Assembly: GCA_035443185.1 (NCBI GenBank)
Contig: DAORRV010000002.1
Span: 35,613 to 99,612 of the forward strand
DNA: 64,000 nt
Source of the DNA: UBA2330 sp035443185
GTDB taxonomy: Bacteria; Bacteroidota; Ignavibacteria; Tepidaquicellales; Tepidaquicellaceae
Reading direction: 5' to 3'
The position numbers were made by a program, and so were the translations under genes. The notes beneath the pieces are model-generated. The model ran no database searches and was not told the DNA's origin. It saw nothing but the letters and a program-made list of their open reading frames with translations. Below, one piece after another: positions 19,770 through 27,633 of this stretch (position 1 is its first letter; each line of letters begins with the position of its first letter).

Positions 19770-20906
19770 TTATTTAAATAAATTCTTATCCGGATACACA
19801 ATCTTTGCTAACTCCATAAATATTTTATCGACTGCTCCGCCTTTAGGACCGAACTCATTTACCGATACAAGAAACAATGCATCTAATTCAGGATTATAAC
19901 ACATCATTGTATTAAATCCGGTAATACCGCCGTTGTGCCCGATGAATCCTCCTAAATCAAAAATTCCAAGTCCGTATGTAGCAAAATCCACAATGCCTGT
20001 TTTGACAAATTTTAGTCTCTGCTCCTGCATTTCCTTATTCAGCATTGACCCTTTTGCAAGTGCCAGCCCGTAAATTTTCAGATCTGTAAAATTCGAAACT
20101 ATACATCCTGCAGCTCCGGTTATCGATGGATCAATTATTGTTACATCGATTATCTTTCCCGTAGCCGTATCAGTCATATATCCGTGGCTGTAATCTCCGG
20201 TAATAAAATTCTCAACAGGATATTCTGTATTCACAAGACCAAGTGCCTTTATGATTCTATTTGTGATCTCATCTCCAACTTTATTGCCTGTTACTTTTTC
20301 AATTATCATCCCGAGTATATTATAATTTCCATTTGAATACTGCCATGAAGTACCGGGTGGGAATGCAGGTCCAAGTTCAATTGTAGCATCAAAGATCTCT
20401 CTTTCTGTAACTTTTGCTGTTCTGTTATAAAAAAAATCATTCCCTAAGGTCGGATCTTCAAGAAAGTCAGGTATGCCGCTTGTCATATCTAAGATCTCCC
20501 TTATCTTGATATTTTCTGAATTTGGATATTCAGGGAAAAATTTACTAAGCGGATCTTCAAGAGCAAACTTCCCTTCCTGTATTAACTGAAGTATCACAGT
20601 TGCTGTAAAAGTTTTTGTGATACTGCCAACTCTGATCTTATCATCATATCGCCTTTCAACTCCTGTCTGCAGATCTCCTTTTCCAACTTTGTATTGATAT
20701 GTGAAATCAGGTGTAAATATCTCGGCGACAACACCAGGTAAATTTTCAGCATTGTAAACCGAATCAATATAACTGTTTAAGCTGCGGGTAATTGATTCAG
20801 AATTAATTTGAGCCAATACTTTTTCAGATAATCCTGAAGAAAGTAATAAAAAGTAAACTGCAATACATGTAACAACAGAGCGGTAATTTTTAAAAAAGTT
20901 TTTCAT
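19770..20906 (-). CDS. Secreted S12-family serine hydrolase (beta-lactamase / DD-peptidase fold)
   Basis: 378 residues. A signal peptide (about 1-32: basic start, hydrophobic core VVTCIAVYFLLLSS, cut near VLA-Q) implies export. The three active-site elements of the class C beta-lactamase / R61 DD-peptidase / esterase group are intact: SITK (Ser95-Lys98), YSN (Tyr190-Asn192) and HNG (324-326, in place of KTG). The body includes LLQLIQEGKF-like and GTSWQYSNGNYNILG stretches usual for this family. There is no C-terminal membrane anchor and no T9SS tail, so the mature form is probably periplasmic. It is convergent with the biosynthetic operon, 175 bp from its end, and 77 bp from the start codon of the upstream gene's stop, so it may be co-transcribed with the sulfotransferase-like gene. 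The family includes D-amino-acid-specific peptidases such as ClbP, so a role on an acyl-D-Gln product is possible. Ordinary cell-wall or esterase activity is equally likely. Confidence 0.88.
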   Translation of the reverse strand: MKNFFKNYRSVVTCIAVYFLLLSSGLSEKVLAQINSESITRSLNSYIDSVYNAENLPGVVAEIFTPDFTYQYKVGKGDLQTGVERRYDDKIRVGSITKTFTATVILQLIQEGKFALEDPLSKFFPEYPNSENIKIREILDMTSGIPDFLEDPTLGNDFFYNRTAKVTEREIFDATIELGPAFPPGTSWQYSNGNYNILGMIIEKVTGNKVGDEITNRIIKALGLVNTEYPVENFITGDYSHGYMTDTATGKIIDVTIIDPSITGAAGCIVSNFTDLKIYGLALAKGSMLNKEMQEQRLKFVKTGIVDFATYGLGIFDLGGFIGHNGGITGFNTMMCYNPELDALFLVSVNEFGPKGGAVDKIFMELAKIVYPDKNLFK

Positions 20907-20983
20907 GCTATTTAGTTAAGTTTATTAAAGTTAATGGGTTTATAGTGTTTATTAAAAAATATTTTTAACTAATCATTTAAAAT

Positions 20984-21679
20984 TTATATTACTTTTTGTG
21001 GTTCGATAAATTTTCCTGTACCGATACTATCGACTCTGTTTAAAAACTCTTCACGGGAATTTCTGTTCGGATATTCTTCATCAGGTACAGGTACATTTAA
21101 AAATCTGCATAAGGATTCCCAACCTTCTGAAGATCTATAAAGTAGTAACCTTTCAGGTGGAATTTCCTTCTTTACATTTTCAGTATGCTTTATAAATGCT
21201 TTTATAACCTTATCCTTATTAGTAAGATCATTGCCAAATTCCTGATCCATAAGATTTCTGTTGTATTTAAAAACTTTGAATCTTTTTCTAACTTCTTTTG
21301 AAAATGGAAACTTAGCTGCAAATTTAAGAAGTTTTATACCGTCAAGATTTTTTGCATTAAAGATCGTATGCTTTGCACTTTCATACCATTCTTCAGGATT
21401 TCTGATCGTATGAATGACCTTAGCTTCAGGATAAAATTCAGCAAGCTGTTTATAATATCTTGCAACAGGATAATCAACAGCTGAATCATATCCTGTAAAG
21501 AGTTCTTCCCAGTTCACTGATTTTCCATTTTCAGCATCCCAGAAATGTTTAACTCCATTGGGCTTTTGAAAAAGCTCCAGCATATGATAGCATTTCCCAA
21601 ATCCAAGATGCTCAAGTGCAAGCTTCAGAGAATAAGTGCCTGTCCTTCCAAGCCCGCTGCCGATTACTTTTAATGACAT
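20984..21679 (-). CDS. Sulfotransferase-family protein
   Basis: 231 residues, starting ATG at 21677-21679. The N-terminus reads MSLKVIGSGLGRTGTYSLKL, with the G-x-x-R-T-G-T-x-S-L loop of the sulfotransferase group often listed as Sulfotransfer_4; this loop corresponds to the PAPS 5'-phosphosulfate site. Further family features are FTGYDSAVDYPVARYYKQL, then FYPEAKVIHTIRNPEEWY, which is the 3'-phosphate-binding region with the R-N/D-P motif, and a short C-terminal domain. No signal peptide is seen, so it is cytoplasmic. Expected chemistry is transfer of sulfate from PAPS to a hydroxyl or amine, although several members of this group are uncharacterised. It sits between the two S12 hydrolases, 77 bp upstream of the first and next to the assembly gap, so anything just upstream is lost. 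A tailoring role for the lipopeptide is inference. Confidence 0.82.
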   Translation of the reverse strand: MSLKVIGSGLGRTGTYSLKLALEHLGFGKCYHMLELFQKPNGVKHFWDAENGKSVNWEELFTGYDSAVDYPVARYYKQLAEFYPEAKVIHTIRNPEEWYESAKHTIFNAKNLDGIKLLKFAAKFPFSKEVRKRFKVFKYNRNLMDQEFGNDLTNKDKVIKAFIKHTENVKKEIPPERLLLYRSSEGWESLCRFLNVPVPDEEYPNRNSREEFLNRVDSIGTGKFIEPQKVI

Positions 21680-21719
21680 GTATTTTAATAAATTTCAATA
21701 ATCCTATTCCGCACATTCA

Positions 21720-21819
21720 NNNNNNNNNNNNNNNNNNNNNNNNNNNNNNNNNNNNNNNNNNNNNNNNNNNNNNNNNNNNNNNNNNNNNNNNNNNNNNNNN
21801 NNNNNNNNNNNNNNNNNNN
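21720..21819. other. Assembly gap of 100 N
   Basis: Exactly 100 N, the conventional placeholder for a scaffold join of unknown length. It is bordered on the right by heptamer-period sequence (ATTTGTA, ATTTGCA, ATTTACT at 21823-21843), which suggests the assembler broke in a tandem array. The true distance between the sulfotransferase gene and the T9SS hydrolase gene is unknown. Confidence 0.99.
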
Positions 21820-21822
21820 GAA

Positions 21823-21843
21823 ATTTGTAATTTGCAATTTACT
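21823..21843. repeat. Heptamer-period repeat at gap edge
   Basis: Three consecutive 7-mers, ATTTGTA, ATTTGCA and ATTTACT, run from the gap into the stop codon of the T9SS-tailed hydrolase (TAA on the minus strand at 21841-21839). The remainder of the array, if any, is hidden by the N run. This is one of nine such arrays in the window. Confidence 0.6.
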
Positions 21844-23293
21844 TAATGAGAGTCATTTTTTTAGTTTGAGAGAAATCCCCGGCTTGCAGAGTATAAAAAT
21901 AAATCCCGCTCGAAAGATTTCCACCATCAAATTCCACTGAATAACTTCCGACATTCTGTTTCTCATTGACTAACTCTGCTACTTCATTTCCTAATACATC
22001 AAAAACTTTCAGACTCACTAACTCGTCACTTGAAACCCGTAATTCGTAATTTATAATAGTTTTTGGGTTAAATGGATTAGGGAAATTCTGATCAAGATTA
22101 AAGCCAGATGGAATTTCCTGATCAGTCACAACATTACTCATCGAAATATCTGAATTCAAATACTTTAAAATATCAGTTGCTAACTTATCAACGGGAATGG
22201 ATTGATTGACGATCATCACTACACCACTTTTAATATTTTTCGCAGTGTCAGTCGTAAAGCAGATAAAGCTTGAAAATCCGGGCACTCCACCGTCCTTCCA
22301 TGTGTAATAAAAATTATTACTAAGCTCCGGAAATAAAGGAGACATCTGCCAGACCAGTCCTACTCTGCCTTTGGAATTCGGATTATGACACGTGTCATTG
22401 CTGACTCTTCTGATAAAATGTGCAGAGTCGAGAATGTTTTGCATACCGTTATTTATTAATCCCATATTAAATTCCAGATACTTTGTAAAATCTTTTATCG
22501 TAGTATATAATCCTCCTGCCGCATAAAACGCCGGCCAGCTGTCTTTGAAATATCCGGCTGAATCTCCGTTAGGACCATATCCAGTTGCTCTTCTAAGATC
22601 CTGCTGCTGTGATAAAAAAATTCTTGTATCAGGTAATCCAAGGGGATCTGAAATTTTTTGAATAAAAAGAGAATCAATTTCTTTGCCGAGGGTATGAGTT
22701 AAGACAACTCCCAGAAATGAAACTCCTAAATTTGAATAGAGAAAACATTCACCCGGTGTCCGTGAAAGTCTGTGATTATTGAGATAATTATACATCATCT
22801 GATAAGTCGTGCTGTCATTTACTGGATGTATCGGATCATCCGGCAATGCGGAATAATGAGTAGCTAGATCTATAATTTTCATTTTGATCGTGTCACCGCC
22901 TGTTGTTACAAAGACAGGAGCTTTGACAGTATTCAACGGAATGTGATCTTCGACAAGATCATTTAAATTCAATGGACCACCCTGCTGAATCAGCGAAGAT
23001 AAAATAGTAGCAGTAAAAGATTTTGTAACAGATCCTATATGAAAAATTGTGAGACTGTCCGGTCTTGGTGAAAGAGTATCTTTTCTGACATGACCGAAAG
23101 AAAATCTTTTTGACATCACATCATTTCCTTCAGCTCTGATCACGCCTATTACCATTCCCGCTTTATTTGTATCTACATATTCTTTGACAATACGGCTGAC
23201 CTTAATTTCGAGCGAGTCGGGATTGAATTGTGCCCGGACAAAAGACAAATTCATTAAAATTATATAAATTAAAATGATGAATGTTTTTTTCAT
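21839..23293 (-). CDS. Secreted S12 serine hydrolase with T9SS C-terminal sorting domain
   Basis: 484 residues. A signal peptide (1-21, ending VRA-Q) is followed by an S12/beta-lactamase-like hydrolase domain with SVTK (Ser88-Lys91), YSN (Tyr186-Asn188) and a KDGG element in place of KTG/HxG. From about residue 398 comes a type IX secretion sorting domain: NFPNPFNPKT, then SLKVFDVLGNEV, GSYSVEFDGGNLSSGIYFY and the terminal QTKKMTLIK. The protein should cross the inner membrane by Sec and the outer membrane by T9SS, and be attached to the surface or released. The hydrolase half belongs to the same broad family as the protein at 19770-20906. It differs in its third motif and in having the sorting tail, so it is not a recent duplicate. 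Substrate unknown; peptidase and esterase are both possible. Confidence 0.9.
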   Translation of the reverse strand: MKKTFIILIYIILMNLSFVRAQFNPDSLEIKVSRIVKEYVDTNKAGMVIGVIRAEGNDVMSKRFSFGHVRKDTLSPRPDSLTIFHIGSVTKSFTATILSSLIQQGGPLNLNDLVEDHIPLNTVKAPVFVTTGGDTIKMKIIDLATHYSALPDDPIHPVNDSTTYQMMYNYLNNHRLSRTPGECFLYSNLGVSFLGVVLTHTLGKEIDSLFIQKISDPLGLPDTRIFLSQQQDLRRATGYGPNGDSAGYFKDSWPAFYAAGGLYTTIKDFTKYLEFNMGLINNGMQNILDSAHFIRRVSNDTCHNPNSKGRVGLVWQMSPLFPELSNNFYYTWKDGGVPGFSSFICFTTDTAKNIKSGVVMIVNQSIPVDKLATDILKYLNSDISMSNVVTDQEIPSGFNLDQNFPNPFNPKTIINYELRVSSDELVSLKVFDVLGNEVAELVNEKQNVGSYSVEFDGGNLSSGIYFYTLQAGDFSQTKKMTLIK

Positions 23294-23485
23294 AAAAAAT
23301 TAATTAGCGGTTATAAAATATTTCAATAAATTATCCGTTTTAATATTTAAATACAATTATGAATTTTCAATGTACACTTTATAAAATTACTTGTAACTCG
23401 AATTTTGAAATTTATAATTATCTTAAGCAACTTTCCGGGTCTTGATTTTAAAAAATCTATGGGTTATCTTTTAAAGAATTTTAAA

Positions 23486-23491
23486 AAGGAG
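23486..23491 (+). promoter_or_regulatory. Shine-Dalgarno AAGGAG fixing a TTG start
   Basis: AAGGAG lies 5 nt before the TTG at 23497. In a window where few genes show any Shine-Dalgarno, this one settles the start of the FG-GAP protein. The codons that follow also encode a good signal peptide. Confidence 0.75.
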
Positions 23492-23496
23492 TAATT

Positions 23497-25494
23497 TTGA
23501 AAAATCTGACCAATTTAATATTAATAATATTAGTCAACTTTTTATTTTCAATACACGCAAATTCAACACCCATAAACCAGTTCATAAACACAGTATCCCC
23601 TGCATTGAATGCCAACAGCATAGTCAAATCATCTGACATTGTTATTTCATTCGAACAGATAATGAATGGCTCAACAATGACCTCGGCTAATGTAAAAGTC
23701 TTTGGATATCAGACTGGACTGTTGACAACTTCTTTAGATTTCAATTCAGTTGCAAATACTCTGACTATTAATCCTGTAAATGAATTTAAAAATGGTGAGA
23801 TAATAAGTGTGACACTTACAGCGGGAGTTAAAACAATTTCAAATCAAAGTATCACTCCATTTGTTTATAAATTCCGAGCAAAAGCTCTTGGAGGTACAGG
23901 AAGTTTTATTTTAGCTTCAGAAATAAATAATACAACATATGGTAATATCAGATCCGGAGATCTAGATGGTGACGGAGATTTGGATTTAGTGATCAATAAT
24001 GGAATTTATAAAAATAATGGTAATGCATTGTTTAATCTATCTTCAACTCTAAATAATCAGGGATGGCCGGAAATTTTTGACGCTGATAATGACAATGACT
24101 TAGATATACTATTAACTTATGATAGTACAATTTATTACTATAAAAATGACGGTTTGGGAAACTTTAGTTTATTTTCAACCTTTGCGGGAAGTGTATGGGG
24201 TTATGGTGATCTGACAGGAAATGGATTTTTGGATTTTGCATATTTTGTAAATGCAAGTGAAGTAAAGACTGCATTTAATAATAATGGAATTTTTAATCAG
24301 GCACAATCTTATTCACTTTCTGGTCTATGTTTTACATCTGCAAATTATACAGATAACCTTTTATTTAATGATTTTAATAATGATGGTAGTATTGACATAA
24401 TGTCAATCAGTGGATATGCTGGAGGAAATAGTATTACAGGATACGATTTATGCAAAAGCTTTAATCAACTTACTAATATTGGAACAGGAAATTTTACAGT
24501 TCAAACTATTTTTGATTCATTTAATGGAGGTGGGCCATATATTTTTAGTGCTGGAGATTCAAAATCCTTTGACTTTGATGGAGATGGTTTTATAGATATT
24601 ACTTCACCTTTTTTAAAGTTAAAAAATAATGACAATACAACATATTCTGATGCAGGATATTTGTTTCCATTTAGTAATTCTTTAGATTTTGATGCAAATG
24701 GAGATGAATTTATAGATATATGTGTTAATTATTATGGTGTTTTTTCTTGCTACATAAATAATGGAATAGGTGATTTTACTCCTTCTTTTATTATTCAAAA
24801 ACCTTCCTGGGGATCTAAAGCAGCATCCGGAGATTTTGACAATGATGGAGATATAGATATGGCAATTATTTATTATGATGACACTAAGGTTTTAATCCTC
24901 CTAAACGGCGATTCACCTTTACCAGTCGAACTTTCATCCTACACTTCAAGCATAAATCAAAATTCTGTAAAACTAAACTGGAGTACTTCACAGGAGCAAA
25001 ATAATTCCGGCTTTGAAATTCAGAGAGCTGATAAATTTACTGAAGGTCAGAAAGTATGGAAGAAAATTGATTTCATAAACGGTGCAGGTAATTCTAATGA
25101 TGAAAAAAATTATTCTTATGATGATAAAAATCTTACATCAGGAAAATATAAATACAGACTTAAGCAGATCGACTTCAATGGCAATTTTGAATATCATGAA
25201 CTTTCGAATGAAGTAGTAATAGGAATTCCTTCCTCCACCGAACTAATGCAAAACTATCCTAATCCTTTCAATCCGGTTACAAATATTTCATACAGACTTT
25301 CGGAAAATGGTTTTGTGACTTTGAGAATTTTCGATAATACAGGCAGAGAAGTAAAGACTCTTGTGAATGAATTCAGACAGGCAGGATACTACAATGAGAT
25401 ATTCAACGGCAGCGATCTCGCAAGCGGGGTTTATTTTTATAAGCTGACTACAGGGGATTTTGTTCAGACGAAGAAATTATCGCTGCTAAAGTAA
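23497..25494 (+). CDS. Secreted FG-GAP/VCBS repeat protein with T9SS sorting domain
   Basis: 665 residues, TTG start set by the AAGGAG five bases upstream. A signal peptide (about 1-23) is followed by an Ig-like domain of the SbsA/Big_5 type (about 28-130: TVSPALNANSI, VISFEQIMNGSTM, KNGEIISVTLTAGV). Next comes a beta-propeller region with about seven FG-GAP/VCBS calcium loops, for example GDLDGDGDLDLV, DADNDNDLDIL, FNNDGSIDIM, DFDGDGFIDI and GDFDNDGDIDMA. A fibronectin-like segment (LPVELSSYTS ... VKLNWSTSQEQNNSGFEIQR) precedes the T9SS tail (QNYPNPFNPVT ... QTKKLSLLK). Such proteins are surface or released Ca-binding scaffolds or adhesins in this phylum; no enzyme domain is visible. Upstream is a 203-bp divergent gap shared with the S12 hydrolase. 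Confidence 0.9.
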   Translation: MKNLTNLILIILVNFLFSIHANSTPINQFINTVSPALNANSIVKSSDIVISFEQIMNGSTMTSANVKVFGYQTGLLTTSLDFNSVANTLTINPVNEFKNGEIISVTLTAGVKTISNQSITPFVYKFRAKALGGTGSFILASEINNTTYGNIRSGDLDGDGDLDLVINNGIYKNNGNALFNLSSTLNNQGWPEIFDADNDNDLDILLTYDSTIYYYKNDGLGNFSLFSTFAGSVWGYGDLTGNGFLDFAYFVNASEVKTAFNNNGIFNQAQSYSLSGLCFTSANYTDNLLFNDFNNDGSIDIMSISGYAGGNSITGYDLCKSFNQLTNIGTGNFTVQTIFDSFNGGGPYIFSAGDSKSFDFDGDGFIDITSPFLKLKNNDNTTYSDAGYLFPFSNSLDFDANGDEFIDICVNYYGVFSCYINNGIGDFTPSFIIQKPSWGSKAASGDFDNDGDIDMAIIYYDDTKVLILLNGDSPLPVELSSYTSSINQNSVKLNWSTSQEQNNSGFEIQRADKFTEGQKVWKKIDFINGAGNSNDEKNYSYDDKNLTSGKYKYRLKQIDFNGNFEYHELSNEVVIGIPSSTELMQNYPNPFNPVTNISYRLSENGFVTLRIFDNTGREVKTLVNEFRQAGYYNEIFNGSDLASGVYFYKLTTGDFVQTKKLSLLK

Positions 25495-25507
25495 ATAGTT
25501 CTTACCG

Positions 25508-25535
25508 GCAGAGTCCAAAGAACGCAAGACTCTGC
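25508..25535. repeat. GCAGAGTC hairpin element
   Basis: An 8-bp perfect stem (GCAGAGTC / GACTCTGC) with a 12-nt loop, starting 13 bp after the FG-GAP protein's stop. The same stem sequence recurs at 50991-51024, where it is longer, and in a variant at 51083-51115. This marks it as a dispersed hairpin repeat rather than a gene-specific terminator. No T-run follows. Confidence 0.65.
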
Positions 25536-25688
25536 GGAGTCCAAAGTAAAAGTAACCTGTTAGATTAAGATTTAGAAAATAATTATTTTTATTGTTTGTT
25601 ATTAACTTTTCAAAATATTACTTTTGCTAAACCAAATTTTAGTTTACCCGTACGCGGATAAAATTTATTCTAAATCAAATTTAAGAAA

Positions 25689-26183
25689 ATGAACCATTTA
25701 AAAAAATTATCCAGACTACAGATAGGAATTTTTTCTTTACTTATCGCAATTTGCGGAGTTCTTGGATATTTGTATTATGACTCTTATAAAACAAATATTA
25801 AAGATAGTCTGGCACTGAAAGAAGTAAAAGCTGAAAATCTCGATCTGTCACAGGATGTGGATATTGTAAAAGACAAGTATGACAGACTTCAGAAAGAAGT
25901 GGATGTATTAAAAGGCAAAGTAAAGAAAGTAACTTACAGGAAGAAATATACAAAACGTAAAAGTAAATTATCATCTGCGGGTAAAAGATACAGCGGTAAA
26001 AAAATGAGTTATAAGCAGCTTTATTATAACCTGAAGAATAAATGTTCAGTAAATAAACACAGCAAGAAAAAGTATAGCTCTAAAAAGTATAGTAAGAAAA
26101 AGTCATCTTATAAAAGGTCAAATACAAGTACAAAAAAATATAACACTAAATATAAACCATATACAAACTTCAGGAACAGATAA
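25689..26183 (+). CDS. Membrane-anchored coiled-coil protein with very basic K/S/Y-rich tail
   Basis: 164 residues, family not recognised. Residues 12-29 (IGIFSLLIAICGVLGYLY) form one membrane segment. Residues about 38-82 form a heptad-like coiled coil (LDLSQDVDIVKDKYDRLQKEVDVLKGKV). From about residue 83 the protein is strongly basic, low-complexity and full of Lys, Ser and Tyr, with repeats of the type KKYSSKKYSKKKSS. With the short N-terminal arm basic, the tail could lie on either side of the membrane; the sequence does not decide. The only Cys residues are Cys22, in the membrane segment, and one in the tail (KNKCSV). The gene stands alone and is followed by a strong intrinsic terminator, which supports it being a real transcription unit. 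A nucleic-acid, polyanion or cell-wall-binding anchor is a guess. Confidence 0.8.
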   Translation: MNHLKKLSRLQIGIFSLLIAICGVLGYLYYDSYKTNIKDSLALKEVKAENLDLSQDVDIVKDKYDRLQKEVDVLKGKVKKVTYRKKYTKRKSKLSSAGKRYSGKKMSYKQLYYNLKNKCSVNKHSKKKYSSKKYSKKKSSYKRSNTSTKKYNTKYKPYTNFRNR

Positions 26184-26203
26184 ATTTAATTCTAAACATT
26201 CAT

Positions 26204-26240
26204 TGAGCATAAAGGAAGTTTCTTTATGCTCATTTTTTTT
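26204..26240 (+). terminator. Rho-independent terminator
   Basis: A perfect 11-bp stem (TGAGCATAAAG / CTTTATGCTCA, 26204-26214 and 26222-26232) with a 7-nt loop, followed directly by eight T. It sits 20 bp after the basic membrane protein's stop. Its T-run reaches the stop codon of the convergent phosphatase gene. Confidence 0.92.
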
Positions 26241-27525
26241 ATAGAACTTTAATCAATCCACAAGTAATATCATCACTTTGTTCTGCATCACCCACAAATT
26301 TATCAATGTCTTTTAAAAGATATTGCAAAATAGAATCTGCACTATTATTGAGATTTTCTCTTATAAGTTTTTCTAGTCTATCATCACCGAACTGATTCTG
26401 TTCAGAATCCATCGCTTCATTTACACCGTCGGTAAAATAAAACACAACATCTCCTGAATTAAGAATAACTGATTCTGAAATATATTCAAGATCAAAACAT
26501 CCCAGGAATAAACCTCCGGTTTTCAATTCAGATAATTCTGCATTTGAATTAAACACATAAGTAACGTTATGTCCGGCATTAACACTTTCGAGAGTTTTCG
26601 ATGAATGATCGTACAGCCCAAACCAGCCAGTAGCAAATTTTTCTGCAGTAGTAGACTTAAGTAATATTCTGTTTAGACAATTCACAAAGTCTTTCAACTC
26701 AAACTTCTCCTGATTCTGATCAAAATAAGTGATCACCGCAGCATAGATCGTTGAAACGATCAGTCCCGCCGAAATACTCTTCCCAGTAACATCAGCAATA
26801 ATAAACAAAGTTTTATCATCTGATATCTTAAAGACATTATAATAATCTCCGCCAATCTCTTTTGCAGGTATTAGTACCGCAGCTATGTCAAGATCCTTAA
26901 ACTCAGGTAGTTTAACAGGAAGCAGATTTTGCTGGATTTCTCTCGCAGTTTTCAGTTCACGATTCAGAGCTTCCTGCTCTATCTGAATTTCCAGAAGTTT
27001 TGCATTTTCTATAGCCACTGCACATTGTGATGCAAGAATTTTAAAAACCATCAGATCTCTTTCAGAAAAAGTATCTTCATTCTTTTTATTAATTACCTGT
27101 ATTACACCTACAAGTTTTTCCTTATGAATCATAGGAACGCAGATCATCGATCTGGTAATGAAATTATTTCTTTTATCAGACTCCGGATTAAATCTTTCAT
27201 CTTTATAGCAGTCGTCGATCAAAAGCGGTTCTCGTCTCTGTGCAACCCATCCGGCTATCCCCTCTCCCATTTTACAAATGATCTTTTTTACTTCAGTGCT
27301 TTTCTCTCCTGTTGCTACTTCAAAAAAAAGAATATTTTCTTCTTCATTATAAATCAGAAGTGAACTTGCCTCTGCGTTCATTAAAATTTTACAGCTTTCC
27401 ATAATTTCACAAAGCAGTATCTCAAGAGGTTTGATCTCTGAAATACTTTGTGTGATCTTATTAAGATATTTCATTTCCTTAACAAGTAGATCTATTTCTG
27501 TAGATTCGGCAGTTTTGTTTTTCAT
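26239..27525 (-). CDS. GAF domain - PP2C (SpoIIE/RsbU-type) serine phosphatase
   Basis: 428 residues, cytoplasmic. Residues about 30-180 form a GAF domain (SCKILMNAEASSLLIYNEEE, GEGIAGWVAQ, SMICVPMI, GVIQVINKK). A short helical linker with AREIQQNLLP follows, then a PP2C-like phosphatase domain (about 210-428). The metal-binding and core motifs are present: EIGGDYYNV, IADVTGKSISAGL, SVNAGHN, VVFYFTDGVNEAM and DDITCGLI. The architecture is that of RsbU/RsbP-like phosphatases, which dephosphorylate anti-anti-sigma factors in partner-switching control. The GAF domain would sense a small ligand or redox state. No partner anti-sigma or STAS gene lies nearby. It is convergent with the basic membrane protein and divergent (108 bp) from the potassium channel gene. 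Confidence 0.93.
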   Translation of the reverse strand: MKNKTAESTEIDLLVKEMKYLNKITQSISEIKPLEILLCEIMESCKILMNAEASSLLIYNEEENILFFEVATGEKSTEVKKIICKMGEGIAGWVAQRREPLLIDDCYKDERFNPESDKRNNFITRSMICVPMIHKEKLVGVIQVINKKNEDTFSERDLMVFKILASQCAVAIENAKLLEIQIEQEALNRELKTAREIQQNLLPVKLPEFKDLDIAAVLIPAKEIGGDYYNVFKISDDKTLFIIADVTGKSISAGLIVSTIYAAVITYFDQNQEKFELKDFVNCLNRILLKSTTAEKFATGWFGLYDHSSKTLESVNAGHNVTYVFNSNAELSELKTGGLFLGCFDLEYISESVILNSGDVVFYFTDGVNEAMDSEQNQFGDDRLEKLIRENLNNSADSILQYLLKDIDKFVGDAEQSDDITCGLIKVL

Positions 27526-27633
27526 CTGAAAAAAAAATTTTACTAAAATATAAAATCGAATTTATTATTGATATTCAAATTTCAATTTTAAATACAGTAT
27601 AGTATTTATAAATTAAAATAAATCAATTCATCA

